DNA of 64,000 nucleotides. It comes from RPRC01 sp034933285. GTDB taxonomy: Bacteria; Desulfobacterota; Desulfuromonadia; Geobacterales; Geobacteraceae. Below the pieces are notes generated by a model. That model was not told where the DNA came from and ran no database searches. It saw only the letters and a program-made list of their open reading frames with translations. The stretch covers positions 186,001 through 250,000 of the forward strand of contig JAYFNT010000009.1 of NCBI GenBank assembly GCA_034933285.1. Direction: 5' to 3'. Both the position numbers and the translations under genes were made by a program. Positions 1 through 8,657 of the stretch are shown one piece after another. The stretch's first letter is position 1. Each line of letters begins with the position of its first letter.

Positions 1-117
1 TTCGAACAGCAAGAGGAACTGCCTCTCAGCGGCCATGACGCAAGTGAATGCGAGGCGCGAACAGACAAGAAAGGGGAAGGGAATCCGGATCCGGAAAGGG
101 CAGGTGAACAGGCATGA
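1..117 (+). CDS. C-terminal end of an unidentified protein (partial)
   Basis: The first frame is open from the window edge to a TGA at 115-117, which overlaps the ATG of the next gene in an ATGA arrangement typical of translational coupling. The 38 visible residues are polar and charged (rich in E, D, K, Q and G), look like a disordered tail, and contain no recognisable motif. Function cannot be given. It could be a chance open frame, but the stop-start overlap with a real gene on the same strand favours a genuine gene end. Confidence 0.45.
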   Translation, partial: FEQQEELPLSGHDASECEARTDKKGEGNPDPERAGEQA

Positions 118-917
118 TGCGTAAACCGGCCGTGGCAGGTCAGTTTTATTCTGCCGACAGATCACATCTTTTGTCTGAAGTTTCTTCTCTGATTGTCGAA
201 CGAAATCAGAAAACAAAGGCGTTTGGACTCTTGGCGCCCCACGCTGGGTATGTCTATTCGGGAGCAGTGGCCGGTGCGGTCTTCGGTGCAGTCGTCATTC
301 CCGATACAGTGGTCATCATGGGACCCAACCACCACGGTCTTGGCGGGCCGGCATCACTTTTTCCAGTTGGAGAGTGGTTGACTCCTCTCGGGAGTGTTCC
401 CGTTGAATCAGGACTGTCGAAAATGATTCTCGAAAACAGCCGGATCATCAGTTCCGACAGTTCAGCTCACCGCTTTGAGCATTCCATAGAAGTTCAGATC
501 CCGTTTCTCCAGTTCCTGAGACCTGAAGTAAAGATAGTTCCAATCTGCCTGAGCCTTATGGATTATGACTCATGTCGTGCCTTGGGCACTGCTTTGGCAA
601 AGAGCATAAAGGAATTCGGGAAGGATGTTCTGATGGTGGCCAGCACCGACATGACGCATTATGAGCCCGATGCGGTGGCAAAAAAAATGGACAGCATGGC
701 TCTGAAAGAAGTGCTTGAACTGAACCCTGAAGGACTTTATTCGGTTGTTCGCAGCAAGGGAATAAGTATGTGTGGAATTATACCTTCAACTGTTATGCTT
801 GTAGCGGCTCTTGCACTGGGAGCTGCCAGTTGCGAACTGGTGCGTTATGCAACCAGCGGCGACGTTTCGGGAGATAAGCGGCAGGTAGTGGGTTATGCTG
901 GCGTAATGGTTTCGTAG
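114..917 (+). CDS. AmmeMemoRadiSam system protein B (MEMO1 family)
   Basis: The 267-residue protein matches the MEMO1/AMMECR2-like family throughout. The start MRKPAVAGQFYSAD, LAPHAGYVYSGAVAG near 42-56, MGPNHHG near 70-76 and the ASTDMTHYEP block near 178 are typical; the family is related to extradiol dioxygenases and keeps metal-ligand-like His residues. In bacteria it usually travels with an AMMECR1-domain protein and a radical SAM enzyme; neither is visible here, though the upstream side is cut by the window edge. Two tandem ATGs (114, 117) are possible starts. Molecular function is not established. Confidence 0.85.
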   Translation: MMRKPAVAGQFYSADRSHLLSEVSSLIVERNQKTKAFGLLAPHAGYVYSGAVAGAVFGAVVIPDTVVIMGPNHHGLGGPASLFPVGEWLTPLGSVPVESGLSKMILENSRIISSDSSAHRFEHSIEVQIPFLQFLRPEVKIVPICLSLMDYDSCRALGTALAKSIKEFGKDVLMVASTDMTHYEPDAVAKKMDSMALKEVLELNPEGLYSVVRSKGISMCGIIPSTVMLVAALALGAASCELVRYATSGDVSGDKRQVVGYAGVMVS

Positions 918-919
918 TA

Positions 920-1138
920 CTATTCCTGCTGCTCTTCCTTGGCTATCCTGATTACCTGCAGAACGCCCGGCAAAGATTCAAGTTTCTCCGTATCAAGAGA
1001 ACCAGTGTCTCCGATTACCCCGATAATTGTTCTGTTGGCACCGGTGGACTGGTGGATATCGAAATTCCGCTCGATCAGGTATTGCTTGATGTTGTCCAGC
1101 GCCGTATCATCGGCGGTCTTTTTCATGATGATAAGCAT
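920..1138 (-). CDS. Stand-alone DAHP synthase N-terminal (ferredoxin-like) regulatory domain
   Basis: This 72-residue protein (MLIIMKKTADD...) resembles the ferredoxin-like domain that precedes the catalytic barrel of type I-beta DAHP synthases, where it senses aromatic amino acids. No barrel follows: the frame stops at once and the next gene is convergent. A longer ATG at 1168 would overlap the chorismate mutase and lacks a ribosome site, so 1138 is preferred. It lies 22 bp downstream of a stand-alone chorismate mutase on the same strand. Role is inferred: a trans-acting allosteric subunit of the shikimate/chorismate pathway, or an uncharacterised ACT-like regulator. Confidence 0.7.
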   Translation of the reverse strand: MLIIMKKTADDTALDNIKQYLIERNFDIHQSTGANRTIIGVIGDTGSLDTEKLESLPGVLQVIRIAKEEQQE

Positions 1139-1160
1139 AGTTACTCCACCAGAATGGGAA

Positions 1161-1436
1161 TTACACACACCGCTCGGTCATAATTCTTTCCAAACGTCTC
1201 GATTCGTCAATCACCCTCTCGAACAACCTGACAATGGCTTGCTCGTCAAGCGGTCCTGGATTTTCTGCTTTCATTCGCTGGAAGATTTTTTTCTCCCGTG
1301 ACGGATCGAAAACTGGCAGTCCCGCTTCTTGTTTTAATTCACCAATCCGAAGCGCCAAAGCAGCCCTCTGGTTGAATATTTTCAACAACTGGGCATCCAG
1401 CCGATCGATTTCGGTCCTCAGTTCGTCGATAGTCAT
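1161..1436 (-). CDS. Chorismate mutase, AroQ type
   Basis: A 91-residue all-helical protein with the classic AroQ start (IDELRTEIDRLDAQLLKIFNQR) and the basic and polar residues that bind chorismate: an Arg in helix 1, K at the start of the DPSREKKIF stretch, and Glu/Arg in the last helix. It converts chorismate to prephenate for Phe/Tyr synthesis. It is a stand-alone mutase domain, not fused to prephenate dehydratase. It sits 6 bp downstream of nadB and 22 bp upstream of a detached DAHP-synthase regulatory domain, so the three are probably cotranscribed. Confidence 0.88.
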   Translation of the reverse strand: MTIDELRTEIDRLDAQLLKIFNQRAALALRIGELKQEAGLPVFDPSREKKIFQRMKAENPGPLDEQAIVRLFERVIDESRRLERIMTERCV

Positions 1437-1442
1437 AAATCC

Positions 1443-3041
1443 TCAGAACAACTGTTTCTGGACGAGCGTATCTCTTTTCCAGTTGGTATCATCCTTTTCC
1501 GGATAATCGATATTGTAGTGGAGCCCACGTGATTCCTTGCGTTGCATCGCGCAAAGGATGATCAATTCGGCGACCGTGGCAACATTGCGTAGCTCGATGA
1601 GATCGGATGTAACCTTGAAATTCCAATAATATTCAGCAATCTCTTCCTGGGTGAGATTGATCCTGTCCAAGGCTCTCTGCAGGCGTTTGTTGGAACGGAC
1701 AATGCCCACATAATTCCACATGAATCGTCTCACTTCATCCCAGTTTTGTGAAACTACCACCATTTCGTCGCTATCGATCGCAGTGCCTGCATCCCATCCA
1801 GGGATCTCAGGGATCTCAAATCGCGTGTTTTCCAGTTGCGCAACTGCATGCCTGTACGACCTGCCCGCGAAAACAGCTGCTTCAAGCAGGGAGTTGCTTG
1901 CAAGTCTGTTGGCCCCATGAAGGCCGGTAAAAGCGACCTCACCAATGGCATAAAGATGCCTGATATCACTCTCTCCGTTCAGATCGGAGGCAACTCCACC
2001 GCATAGGTAGTGGGCTGCAGGGACGACGGGAAGCGGCTCTTTGGTCATATCGAGGCCAAACTTGAGACAAGTGCGATAGATGTTGGGAAAACGGCTTTTT
2101 ATGTAGTCCGCGTCCTTATGGGTGATGTCAAGATATACGCAATCATCACCGTAGGTCTTCATCTCGTTGTCAATCGCCCGGGCAACCACATCACGCGGGG
2201 CCAGGTCTTTCAGTTTGTGGTATTTTTCCATGAACGGCGTCCCGTCACTGCGACGGAGAATTGCGCCTTCTCCCCTCACTGATTCTGAAATGAGAAATGA
2301 CTTGGCTTGTGGATGATAAAGAGTTGTCGGATGAAACTGCATGAATTCCATGTTGGCGATCTTGGCGCCCGCCCTGTAAGCCATGGCGACACCATCACCG
2401 GAAGCAACATCAGGATTGCAGGTGTAGAGATAGACTTTACCGGCGCCCCCTGAAGCCAGAAGGGTAATTTTTGCCGGAAAAGTCCTTACCCGGTTGTTTT
2501 CCACATCAAGGACATAAGCGCCGAAGCAGCGATTCCTTTCCAGCGGGCACTTGACTATCTTCGATTCGACTATTAGGTCGATTGCGGTATGATTTTCATA
2601 AACTTCAATATTGGGATGTTCGAAAACGGCGGTTACCAGCGCCCGTTCTATTTCCCGGCCGGTGAGATCGTCAGCGTGAAGGATTCTTCTCTTACTGTGT
2701 CCTCCTTCTCTGGTCAGGTCATAGGTATTTCCCTTGGTGGTGAATTTGACCCCCCATTCTATAAGGGTGCGTATGACACCGGGCCCTTCCTCAACCACCA
2801 TTTTCACGACATCTTCATGGCAGATGCCGGCACCGGCGACAATCGTGTCTTCCATGTGGGACTCGAAAGTGTCCTCTTCTGAAAAAACCGATGCTATGCC
2901 TCCCTGTGCATAATTTGTGGCAGATTCGGTAATTTCCCGTTTTGTAACAAGAGCTACCGTTCCATGATCAGCCGCCTGCAAAGCAAAGGACAAACCTGCG
3001 ATACCGCTTCCGATTACCAAAAAATCACTAACATTCTGCAT
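1443..3041 (-). CDS. nadB: L-aspartate oxidase
   Basis: A 532-residue flavoprotein that oxidises L-aspartate to iminoaspartate, the first step of NAD synthesis. Its N-terminus has the FAD dinucleotide fold (VIGSGIAGLSFAL), followed by the NadB/SdhA signature TNYAQGGIASV near 43, TREGGHSKRRILHADD near 110-126, the catalytic-region block ESVRGEGAILRR and GEVAFTGLHGANRLASNSLLEA near 366-388. Length is normal for NadB; the last ~100 residues form the helical capping domain. nadA and nadC are not in the window. It leads an apparent operon with the chorismate mutase. Confidence 0.97.
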   Translation of the reverse strand: MQNVSDFLVIGSGIAGLSFALQAADHGTVALVTKREITESATNYAQGGIASVFSEEDTFESHMEDTIVAGAGICHEDVVKMVVEEGPGVIRTLIEWGVKFTTKGNTYDLTREGGHSKRRILHADDLTGREIERALVTAVFEHPNIEVYENHTAIDLIVESKIVKCPLERNRCFGAYVLDVENNRVRTFPAKITLLASGGAGKVYLYTCNPDVASGDGVAMAYRAGAKIANMEFMQFHPTTLYHPQAKSFLISESVRGEGAILRRSDGTPFMEKYHKLKDLAPRDVVARAIDNEMKTYGDDCVYLDITHKDADYIKSRFPNIYRTCLKFGLDMTKEPLPVVPAAHYLCGGVASDLNGESDIRHLYAIGEVAFTGLHGANRLASNSLLEAAVFAGRSYRHAVAQLENTRFEIPEIPGWDAGTAIDSDEMVVVSQNWDEVRRFMWNYVGIVRSNKRLQRALDRINLTQEEIAEYYWNFKVTSDLIELRNVATVAELIILCAMQRKESRGLHYNIDYPEKDDTNWKRDTLVQKQLF

Positions 3042-3245
3042 TAAAATTCTCCCAAAACCATGTTTTACAAGGGATGAAATGTGTCGATTATCTATCTACC
3101 CCAGCACATTGTCAAATTTATTTTCGGATAACTTGATTATGTACTCACTTTACCTGCTTTTAAGTATTGCCGGATAAATGGGATGACTTGAAATCCGCCT
3201 TGATGGCAGTAGGGGAGGGGGCAATCCTACGGAGGCCGGTTATCA

Positions 3246-3839
3246 CTATCGTGTCAGAAGTTTGAAGAAACGGGCAAGATAGTCGACGCCCGACCATATG
3301 GTGATGATCGTGGCAATCCATAGAAAAAAGATGCCCACATTATGCATGTTAACGTAGAGATACGGTTGCTCGATGCCGAAAAACCAGTAGTAGTTGTAAT
3401 GCAGCAGCAAGCCGAGAATAGCTACAATTTGGAAAATGGTCTTGTACTTGCCGAGATTGCTGGCGGAAATGACGATACCCTCTGTGGATGCTATTCCACG
3501 AAGACCCGTTATGATGATTTCCCTGCCGATTATTATCAGCACCATCCATGCTGGAGCTCTACCCATGGGGAGAATCATTATGAGGGCGGCGGTTACCATC
3601 AACTTGTCGGCAATGGGATCAAGAAATTTGCCCATGACAGTAACGATTTCCATGCGTCTTGCGAGGTAGCCGTCTAGCCAGTCCGTTACAGAGGCAACTG
3701 CGAACAGCGCTGCAGCAATGAAAGCCGCGGTCCTGGATGGTATGGTAAGTATCACGACCATCGGAGGGATAATGACGATACGAAACAGGGTAAGGACATT
3801 GGGAAGATTGCGCAGCAGCCTATTGTTGCCAGTGTTCAT
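3246..3839 (-). CDS. pgsA: CDP-diacylglycerol-glycerol-3-phosphate 3-phosphatidyltransferase
   Basis: A 197-residue integral membrane enzyme making phosphatidylglycerophosphate from CDP-diacylglycerol and glycerol 3-phosphate. The CDP-alcohol phosphotransferase motif D-G-x2-A-R-x8-G-x3-D-x3-D is complete (DGYLARRM, then GKFLDPIADKLM), near residues 55-80. About five hydrophobic helices follow from residue 12. Length matches PgsA. It starts 9 bp downstream of the lytic transglycosylase stop, so the two are likely cotranscribed in an envelope-biogenesis unit. Confidence 0.95.
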   Translation of the reverse strand: MNTGNNRLLRNLPNVLTLFRIVIIPPMVVILTIPSRTAAFIAAALFAVASVTDWLDGYLARRMEIVTVMGKFLDPIADKLMVTAALIMILPMGRAPAWMVLIIIGREIIITGLRGIASTEGIVISASNLGKYKTIFQIVAILGLLLHYNYYWFFGIEQPYLYVNMHNVGIFFLWIATIITIWSGVDYLARFFKLLTR

Positions 3840-3848
3840 GATAATGCC

Positions 3849-4466
3849 CTAGTTGTTCTGGTATGTTTTCTGATAACTCAACACCCTGGAAATGTAATTG
3901 CGGGTTTCTTCATAGGGAGGAACTCCGCCATACTGCGATACTCTGGAAAGCCCGGCATTGTATGCAGCCAGAGTCAGCGTCACATCACCTTTGAAGGTAT
4001 CGAGGAGGAAACGCAGATACTTGATGCCGCCCCTTATGTTGTCCTTGGGATCAAAGGAATTACTGACCTTAAGCCCCTGAGCCGTCTTGGGCATTAATTG
4101 CATGAGACCCTTCGCACCCTTTGGTGAAACAGCATTGGGGTTGTAACCGGATTCGGCATGGATGACCGCTTTGACAAGGCTTCTGTCCACGCCGTATTCC
4201 GAGCACAGGCTTGCAATGATCGGGTCGAATTCCGCCGAGTTTCGGCACAGGGCGGAAAGCCTGAAACTGGTACGAAGTTTCCGATCCTTTTTCAGGTCAC
4301 GCATGAAGATTTTGAATCTTCGATCTGTGGGAGTGTCGGTAAAATGGACTACCCCTTCATCGTCTTCATATTTATAGATGTCGGCTTGGACAGATGTAGG
4401 TATTGATGCAGCAATAAAGACGCAAAAAACGAAATGGATCCATGAGCGATGAAATCCGTATAACAT
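3849..4466 (-). CDS. Soluble lytic murein transglycosylase-like protein with DUF4124
   Basis: This exported 205-residue protein has a signal peptide (first ~30 residues), a DUF4124 module (DIYKYEDDEGVVHFTDTP) and a C-terminal SLT goose-lysozyme-like domain with the catalytic Glu in HAESGYNPNAVSPKGAKG and the motif GLMQLMPKTAQ. It should cleave the glycosidic bonds of peptidoglycan in the periplasm. The start at 4466 is set by an excellent ribosome site (AAGGAGGGTTTC just before ATG); an in-frame ATG at 4490 has none. It lies directly upstream of pgsA. Confidence 0.92.
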   Translation of the reverse strand: MLYGFHRSWIHFVFCVFIAASIPTSVQADIYKYEDDEGVVHFTDTPTDRRFKIFMRDLKKDRKLRTSFRLSALCRNSAEFDPIIASLCSEYGVDRSLVKAVIHAESGYNPNAVSPKGAKGLMQLMPKTAQGLKVSNSFDPKDNIRGGIKYLRFLLDTFKGDVTLTLAAYNAGLSRVSQYGGVPPYEETRNYISRVLSYQKTYQNN

Positions 4467-4730
4467 GAAACCCTCCTTATTTTGGGTCATAACAATGCAT
4501 AGTGATTCAAAATATAGACCAATAATACAAATACTTCAACAAATATAAGAAGTTTGCTGAAAAAGACGGTAAAACGTTACTTTCGGGTTCCGTTTTTTTT
4601 AAACAGGACTCCAGATATGGTTCAAAGTTTTACATTCCAGCTGTTTCCATGATAATATGTGCCAAAATATGTCGTTGCATTGCTTGTCTGATTCCGAAAA
4701 ACGTCAACAATTACATTCAAAGGAAAATTT

Positions 4731-5099
4731 ATGTATCGGTTGAAAATAATCACCTCATTCTCTTCTGCCCATAACCTGATCAATTACCAGGGAGATTGTG
4801 AAAACCTCCACGGCCACAACTGGAAAGTTGAAGTGGCGGTAACCGCGACCGACTTGGACAAATCCGGTTTGGGAATTGATTTCAAGATCCTCAAGTCAGA
4901 GGCAAACACACTCCTGAAATCCCTTGATCACAAATACCTGAATGACCTTGAGCCATTCAGGAATCTTTCTCCTTCGTCTGAAAATATCGCGTGTTTTCTA
5001 TATCATGAGTTTTCCGCAAGACTAAACAATTCAAATGTCAGAGTCGATTGCGTGACGGTATGGGAATCGGACGCGGCATGCGCTTCTTACTATGAATAG
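4731..5099 (+). CDS. queD: 6-carboxy-5,6,7,8-tetrahydropterin synthase
   Basis: A 122-residue QueD/PTPS-family enzyme that converts dihydroneopterin triphosphate to 6-carboxytetrahydropterin in queuosine/7-deazaguanine synthesis. Zinc-binding histidines lie in SSAHNL (near 13) and LHGHNW (near 27-32), the catalytic Cys precedes in GDCENLHGH, and the DHKYLND and late WESD motifs are present. It overlaps queE by 8 bp, implying coupled translation. QueC and QueF are not in this window. Confidence 0.95.
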   Translation: MYRLKIITSFSSAHNLINYQGDCENLHGHNWKVEVAVTATDLDKSGLGIDFKILKSEANTLLKSLDHKYLNDLEPFRNLSPSSENIACFLYHEFSARLNNSNVRVDCVTVWESDAACASYYE

Positions 5100-5853
5100 C
5101 AGCGGTAACACACTGGTAGAAATATTCTCGTCCATTCAAGGGGAAGGTATGCTCATTGGGGCGCGGCAGATCTTCATCCGTTTCCACGGCTGCCAATTGT
5201 CGTGTGAATACTGTGATTCCCGGGAAAGCCGTTCTGACAGGCCGCCAGCTACCTGTCGGGTGGAAAAAAGACCCGGTTATGGAGAATTCGTTGCCATTGC
5301 AAATCCTGTTACAGCATCCCGAATTGGGAATATTCTTGAAGAATGGATATCCATGCGTCGCACCGCTCACCATTCAATCAGTCTCACGGGTGGAGAGCCG
5401 CTTCTTCAACTGGCGTCGCAAAAAGAATATCTGCATGTGCTTAAAGACTTTTTGCCGCTCTACCTTGAAACAAACGGTGTTGACTATGAAGCACTTGCGG
5501 TATGTGTCGACTCCATGGATTACATATCCATGGACATGAAACTGCCTTCTGCCACCGGTATGAGAGAATATTGGAAAGAGCATGCTGAGTTTTTGAAGAT
5601 AGCAGCTCAACGAAATGTCTTCGTAAAGATCGTAGTGAGTGACCGGACGCAAACAAATGAAATCCAGCAGGTTTGCGACATAATCAGTTCGGTAGATGAC
5701 AAGATCCCTCTTATTCTTCAACCATTGACAGTGCCTGATGGAAGATTGGGGATATCCGGCAAATATTTGATTAAATTGCAGGAAACGGCAAGTAATAACC
5801 TCAGGGAAGTAAGGGTTATTCCTCAAACGCACAAGTTTCTGGGGCTGCTGTAA
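5092..5853 (+). CDS. queE: 7-carboxy-7-deazaguanine synthase
   Basis: A 253-residue radical SAM enzyme that rearranges 6-carboxytetrahydropterin to 7-carboxy-7-deazaguanine. It begins with the typical VEIFSSIQGEGM, and the 4Fe-4S cluster motif is C-x3-C-x2-C in HGCQLSCEYCDS (near 34-46). ISLTGGEPLLQ near 100 is the conserved SAM/substrate segment. Start overlaps the end of queD, whose product it consumes. Length is within the range of longer QueE forms. Confidence 0.95.
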   Translation: MNSSGNTLVEIFSSIQGEGMLIGARQIFIRFHGCQLSCEYCDSRESRSDRPPATCRVEKRPGYGEFVAIANPVTASRIGNILEEWISMRRTAHHSISLTGGEPLLQLASQKEYLHVLKDFLPLYLETNGVDYEALAVCVDSMDYISMDMKLPSATGMREYWKEHAEFLKIAAQRNVFVKIVVSDRTQTNEIQQVCDIISSVDDKIPLILQPLTVPDGRLGISGKYLIKLQETASNNLREVRVIPQTHKFLGLL

Positions 5854-5881
5854 AATTCATCAATTATTTTATGGATTAAAA

Positions 5882-6601
5882 ATGATAATTGAACATATCA
5901 CCATGCAAGAGTTCGAGAATGGCTTAAGTAAAACCCGTTGCGTTATCATACCGATCGGCTCTACTGAAGAGCATGGAAGCCATCTGCCGCTATCCACCGA
6001 TACGATCCAGGCCTACGAAGTTGCCAAAGCAGCCTCATGTTTGATCCCGCTATTTGTTGCTCCTCCCGTCCATTACGGTTGCTGTCGTTCGACGTCGAGG
6101 CATCCCGGCACCATATCCATATCCACAAATACTCTTAAGGCGCTTTTGATGGACATCGTATTCTCACTTCGCGAGCAGGGAATGCGACAGTTCATTGTCT
6201 TGACGGGACATGCGGGTTCGACCCACAAGCTGGCACTGATAGATGCGGGGGAAGATCTCATACGCCAGTTCCTCGATATCAGCATTGCCGTTCTGACCGA
6301 GTACGACCTGGCTTATGAAGAAGGCAAAGGACTGATCGAAACAGCAGGTGACTCCCATGCGGGTGAGATCGAGACTTCGCGGATACTACATCTTTATCCA
6401 GAACTGGTGAAAGGTTGTGACGAGAGGGAGTTTCCATCATTTCCCAAGGGGATGCTTGTACGTAATAAGCGAAAATATTGGAAAAACGGAGTCTGGGGAG
6501 ACCCAACCAGGGCGTCCAGGGAAAAAGGCGAACGCATAAATGACCTGGTCGTTAAAAAACTCGTAGAGTATGTTCAGTTTATAGAAAAGTTCGAGGAGTA
6601 G
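5882..6601 (+). CDS. Creatininase-family amidohydrolase
   Basis: A 239-residue member of the creatinine amidohydrolase family. It shows the metal-binding start PIGSTEEHGSHLPLSTDT (near 23-40, with Glu/His/Asp ligands), a central LTGHAGSTHKLAL block and GDSHAGEIETSRIL near 156-169. Characterised relatives hydrolyse small amides, including MftE, which trims modified peptides, and the riboflavin-pathway ArfB. It follows queE by 28 bp, but no member is known to act in queuosine synthesis, so its substrate is unknown. It may simply share the que transcript. Confidence 0.82.
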   Translation: MIIEHITMQEFENGLSKTRCVIIPIGSTEEHGSHLPLSTDTIQAYEVAKAASCLIPLFVAPPVHYGCCRSTSRHPGTISISTNTLKALLMDIVFSLREQGMRQFIVLTGHAGSTHKLALIDAGEDLIRQFLDISIAVLTEYDLAYEEGKGLIETAGDSHAGEIETSRILHLYPELVKGCDEREFPSFPKGMLVRNKRKYWKNGVWGDPTRASREKGERINDLVVKKLVEYVQFIEKFEE

Positions 6602-6856
6602 GCAAAACATTCCTAACAGACGGATCATTCCGCAGATAAATATCGTACTTGACATAATATATCTTATCGGACGTACATGATCTCGATAGGCTGACGATTA
6701 AGCAGCACCTGCTAATAAAGTCATTTATCGGTACATCGACCAATGCGGTAAAAGCCTGTTCTGTGTTGCTTAATGTATTACCTACTGCTAGCGATCAGAA
6801 AAAAACTTGATATTCCGTGCTCGCTCTACACTTTTCCGTAAATTAGAACTTGCACA

Positions 6857-6889
6857 AACAAAAATGGGCTACGGTGCAAACCGTAACCC
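6857..6889 (-). terminator. Intrinsic terminator after tRNA-Arg
   Basis: A 10-bp hairpin (6866-6875 with 6880-6889, one C/A mismatch, GCAA loop) lies just 3' of the tRNA on the minus strand and is followed there by a T-rich run (ATTTTTGTTTGT). On the plus strand it is followed by TTTGTTTTT as well, so it may also end the que operon transcript. Confidence 0.65.
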
Positions 6890-6899
6890 TTTGTTTTTA

Positions 6900-6976
6900 T
6901 GGCGTCCCCGAGACGATTCGAACGTCCGGCCCCTTCCTTAGGAGGGAAGTGCTCTATCCAGCTGAGCTACGGGGAC
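6900..6976 (-). tRNA. tRNA-Arg (anticodon CCT)
   Basis: A full cloverleaf can be folded on the minus strand: the 7-bp acceptor stem pairs GTCCCCG with CGGGGAC, followed by discriminator G and an encoded CCA at 6902-6900. The D arm contains AGCTGGATAGAGC, the anticodon arm is CTTCC-CTCCTAA-GGAAG giving anticodon CCT, and the T arm carries GTTCGAATC. It decodes AGG arginine codons. A hairpin terminator follows directly. Confidence 0.96.
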
Positions 6977-7065
6977 ATAACTTGTCGTTTATATACCAGG
7001 CAGACAAATTTGGCAAGGTATTTTCAGGTCCAAATTAATACGCTGCCGATCCTCCCCGAAAAGGA

Positions 7066-7581
7066 TCAGAAAGTGAGAAGAGAGAAAACCTTGTCCTCCG
7101 GAAGACGTTTGCGACCGTTAAGGAAAGACAATTCAGCCAGGAAACAGCAGTCCACTATTTCCCCGCCAAGTGCCCTTACCATCTCGAACACGGCAGAAAT
7201 CGTACCACCGGTTGCCAAAAGGTCGTCAGCTATCAAAACCCTCTCGCCTTTCTTTATGGCGTCAGTATGTATTTCGAGAGTATCAGTGCCGTATTCCAGT
7301 TCGTAACTCTTCTTGTAAGTTTCACCCGGAAGCTTGCCCGGTTTCCGGACCAGCACCACACCGGCGCCAAGTTTATAAGCCAGCGCAGCGCCAATGACAA
7401 ACCCGCGGGCTTCCACTCCTACGACCTTGTCGATCTTTTTCCCCACATAACGATGGGAAATCAGGTCAACCATTCTCTGGTATGACATGGCGTCCGCGAG
7501 CAACGTAGTGATATCCTTGAATATGATTCCCTTTTTAGGAAAGTCGGGAATGTCCCTGATAATATTTTTCAGATCTTCCAT
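7066..7581 (-). CDS. apt: Adenine phosphoribosyltransferase
   Basis: A 171-residue purine-salvage enzyme forming AMP from adenine and PRPP. The PRPP-binding motif VLIADDLLATGGT lies near 117-130, with the Apt start IRDIPDFPKKGIIFKD and GVEARGFVIGAALAYKLG near 55-72. The start at 7581 is supported by AGGAG ten bases upstream of the ATG and gives the normal family length; an ATG at 7602 would lie inside rpoS. The gene overlaps or abuts the end of rpoS, the last member of a surE-pcm-rpoS-apt run. Confidence 0.95.
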   Translation of the reverse strand: MEDLKNIIRDIPDFPKKGIIFKDITTLLADAMSYQRMVDLISHRYVGKKIDKVVGVEARGFVIGAALAYKLGAGVVLVRKPGKLPGETYKKSYELEYGTDTLEIHTDAIKKGERVLIADDLLATGGTISAVFEMVRALGGEIVDCCFLAELSFLNGRKRLPEDKVFSLLTF

Positions 7582-7594
7582 CCATATCTCCTGA

Positions 7595-8551
7595 TCATTC
7601 ATTTATGTCAGCGGTTCCCCCTGCATCGCAGGCTTGCAACATTTTTCGCAATTTATCCAGTGATTTCGCCTCAATTTGGCGTATCCGTTCTCTGGTTACC
7701 CCAAAGCTCCGCCCAATGGTGTCCAATGTTTGTGGCTCCTTGTCGTCCAGACCGAAACGCATGGTAATGATTCTCTGTTCGTTTTCTGATAGGGTGGCCA
7801 GCCACTTGGAAACCAGTTCAAACTTGTTGGTATCCTCGAGAAGAGTTGCCGGAGACAGGTTGGAGGTATCTTCGATGGTGTCGATGAGAAAATAATCGTT
7901 ATTCTCTCCCATCGGCATTTCTATTGAGTACGTTTTCTTGAGGAGTACCATGAGCCGCCGCACATACCCTGGGTTAACATCCATCTGGGTCGCGACTTCC
8001 TTGATCGAGGGCTCACGGTTGAGAGCCTGGACAAGCTGCCTTGTGACCTTGAGCATACGGTTTATGTCATCGGAAACATGGACGGGAAGCCGGATAATCC
8101 TCGACTGGTTCACAAGCGCACGTTCTATGGACTGCCTGATCCACCAGGTGGCGTACGTGGAAAAGCGGCATTCCTTGGAAAGCTTGAACCGTTCAACGGC
8201 CTTTATGAGGCCGATGTTCCCTTCCTCTATCAAATCGATAAAAGGAAGTCCCCTGTTGATATAACGTTTGGCGATTTTAACAACCAGTCTCAGGTTGGAT
8301 TCTATCATCCTGTCCCGAGCTTCTTTGTCCCCCAGATCTATTCTGGCAGCCAGACTTTTTTCTTCCTCAGGAGTCAGCAGCGAAGTTTTCTGTATCTCCC
8401 TCAGATAATGCTTGATTGCATCGTCATAGTGTCCGTCATATTGAACCTTGGCTTCTGCGCCCTCTTCGATCTCCGGTTCATCGCCAGCGGCGTTATCAGT
8501 TTCTTCAATATTATCCGGTTCATCGGTGTCTTCAAGCAGTTTATCGCTCAC
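7595..8551 (-). CDS. rpoS: RNA polymerase sigma factor RpoS
   Basis: A 318-residue sigma70-family factor for stationary-phase and stress transcription. Region 1.2 (DAIKHYLREIQKTSLLTPEEE), region 2 with RFKLSKECRFSTYATWWIRQ, region 3 and region 4.2 (GVTRERIRQIEAKSLDKLR) are all intact. An acidic N-terminal stretch precedes region 1.2. The preferred start is GTG at 8551 (VSDKLLEDTDE), behind AAAGGGG at good spacing; an in-frame ATG at 8611 is less well supported. The surE-pcm-rpoS order is conserved across proteobacteria, though nlpD is absent here. Confidence 0.93.
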   Translation of the reverse strand: MSDKLLEDTDEPDNIEETDNAAGDEPEIEEGAEAKVQYDGHYDDAIKHYLREIQKTSLLTPEEEKSLAARIDLGDKEARDRMIESNLRLVVKIAKRYINRGLPFIDLIEEGNIGLIKAVERFKLSKECRFSTYATWWIRQSIERALVNQSRIIRLPVHVSDDINRMLKVTRQLVQALNREPSIKEVATQMDVNPGYVRRLMVLLKKTYSIEMPMGENNDYFLIDTIEDTSNLSPATLLEDTNKFELVSKWLATLSENEQRIITMRFGLDDKEPQTLDTIGRSFGVTRERIRQIEAKSLDKLRKMLQACDAGGTADINE

Positions 8552-8657
8552 AATTGAACCCCTTTTGGAATGATTGGCGGCCGTTGTGCCATCAGGACCG
8601 TCTCCGTGCATGAATCCTTCGACCAGACCTGTTACTCAGCAAAGTGTATTTCGAACA

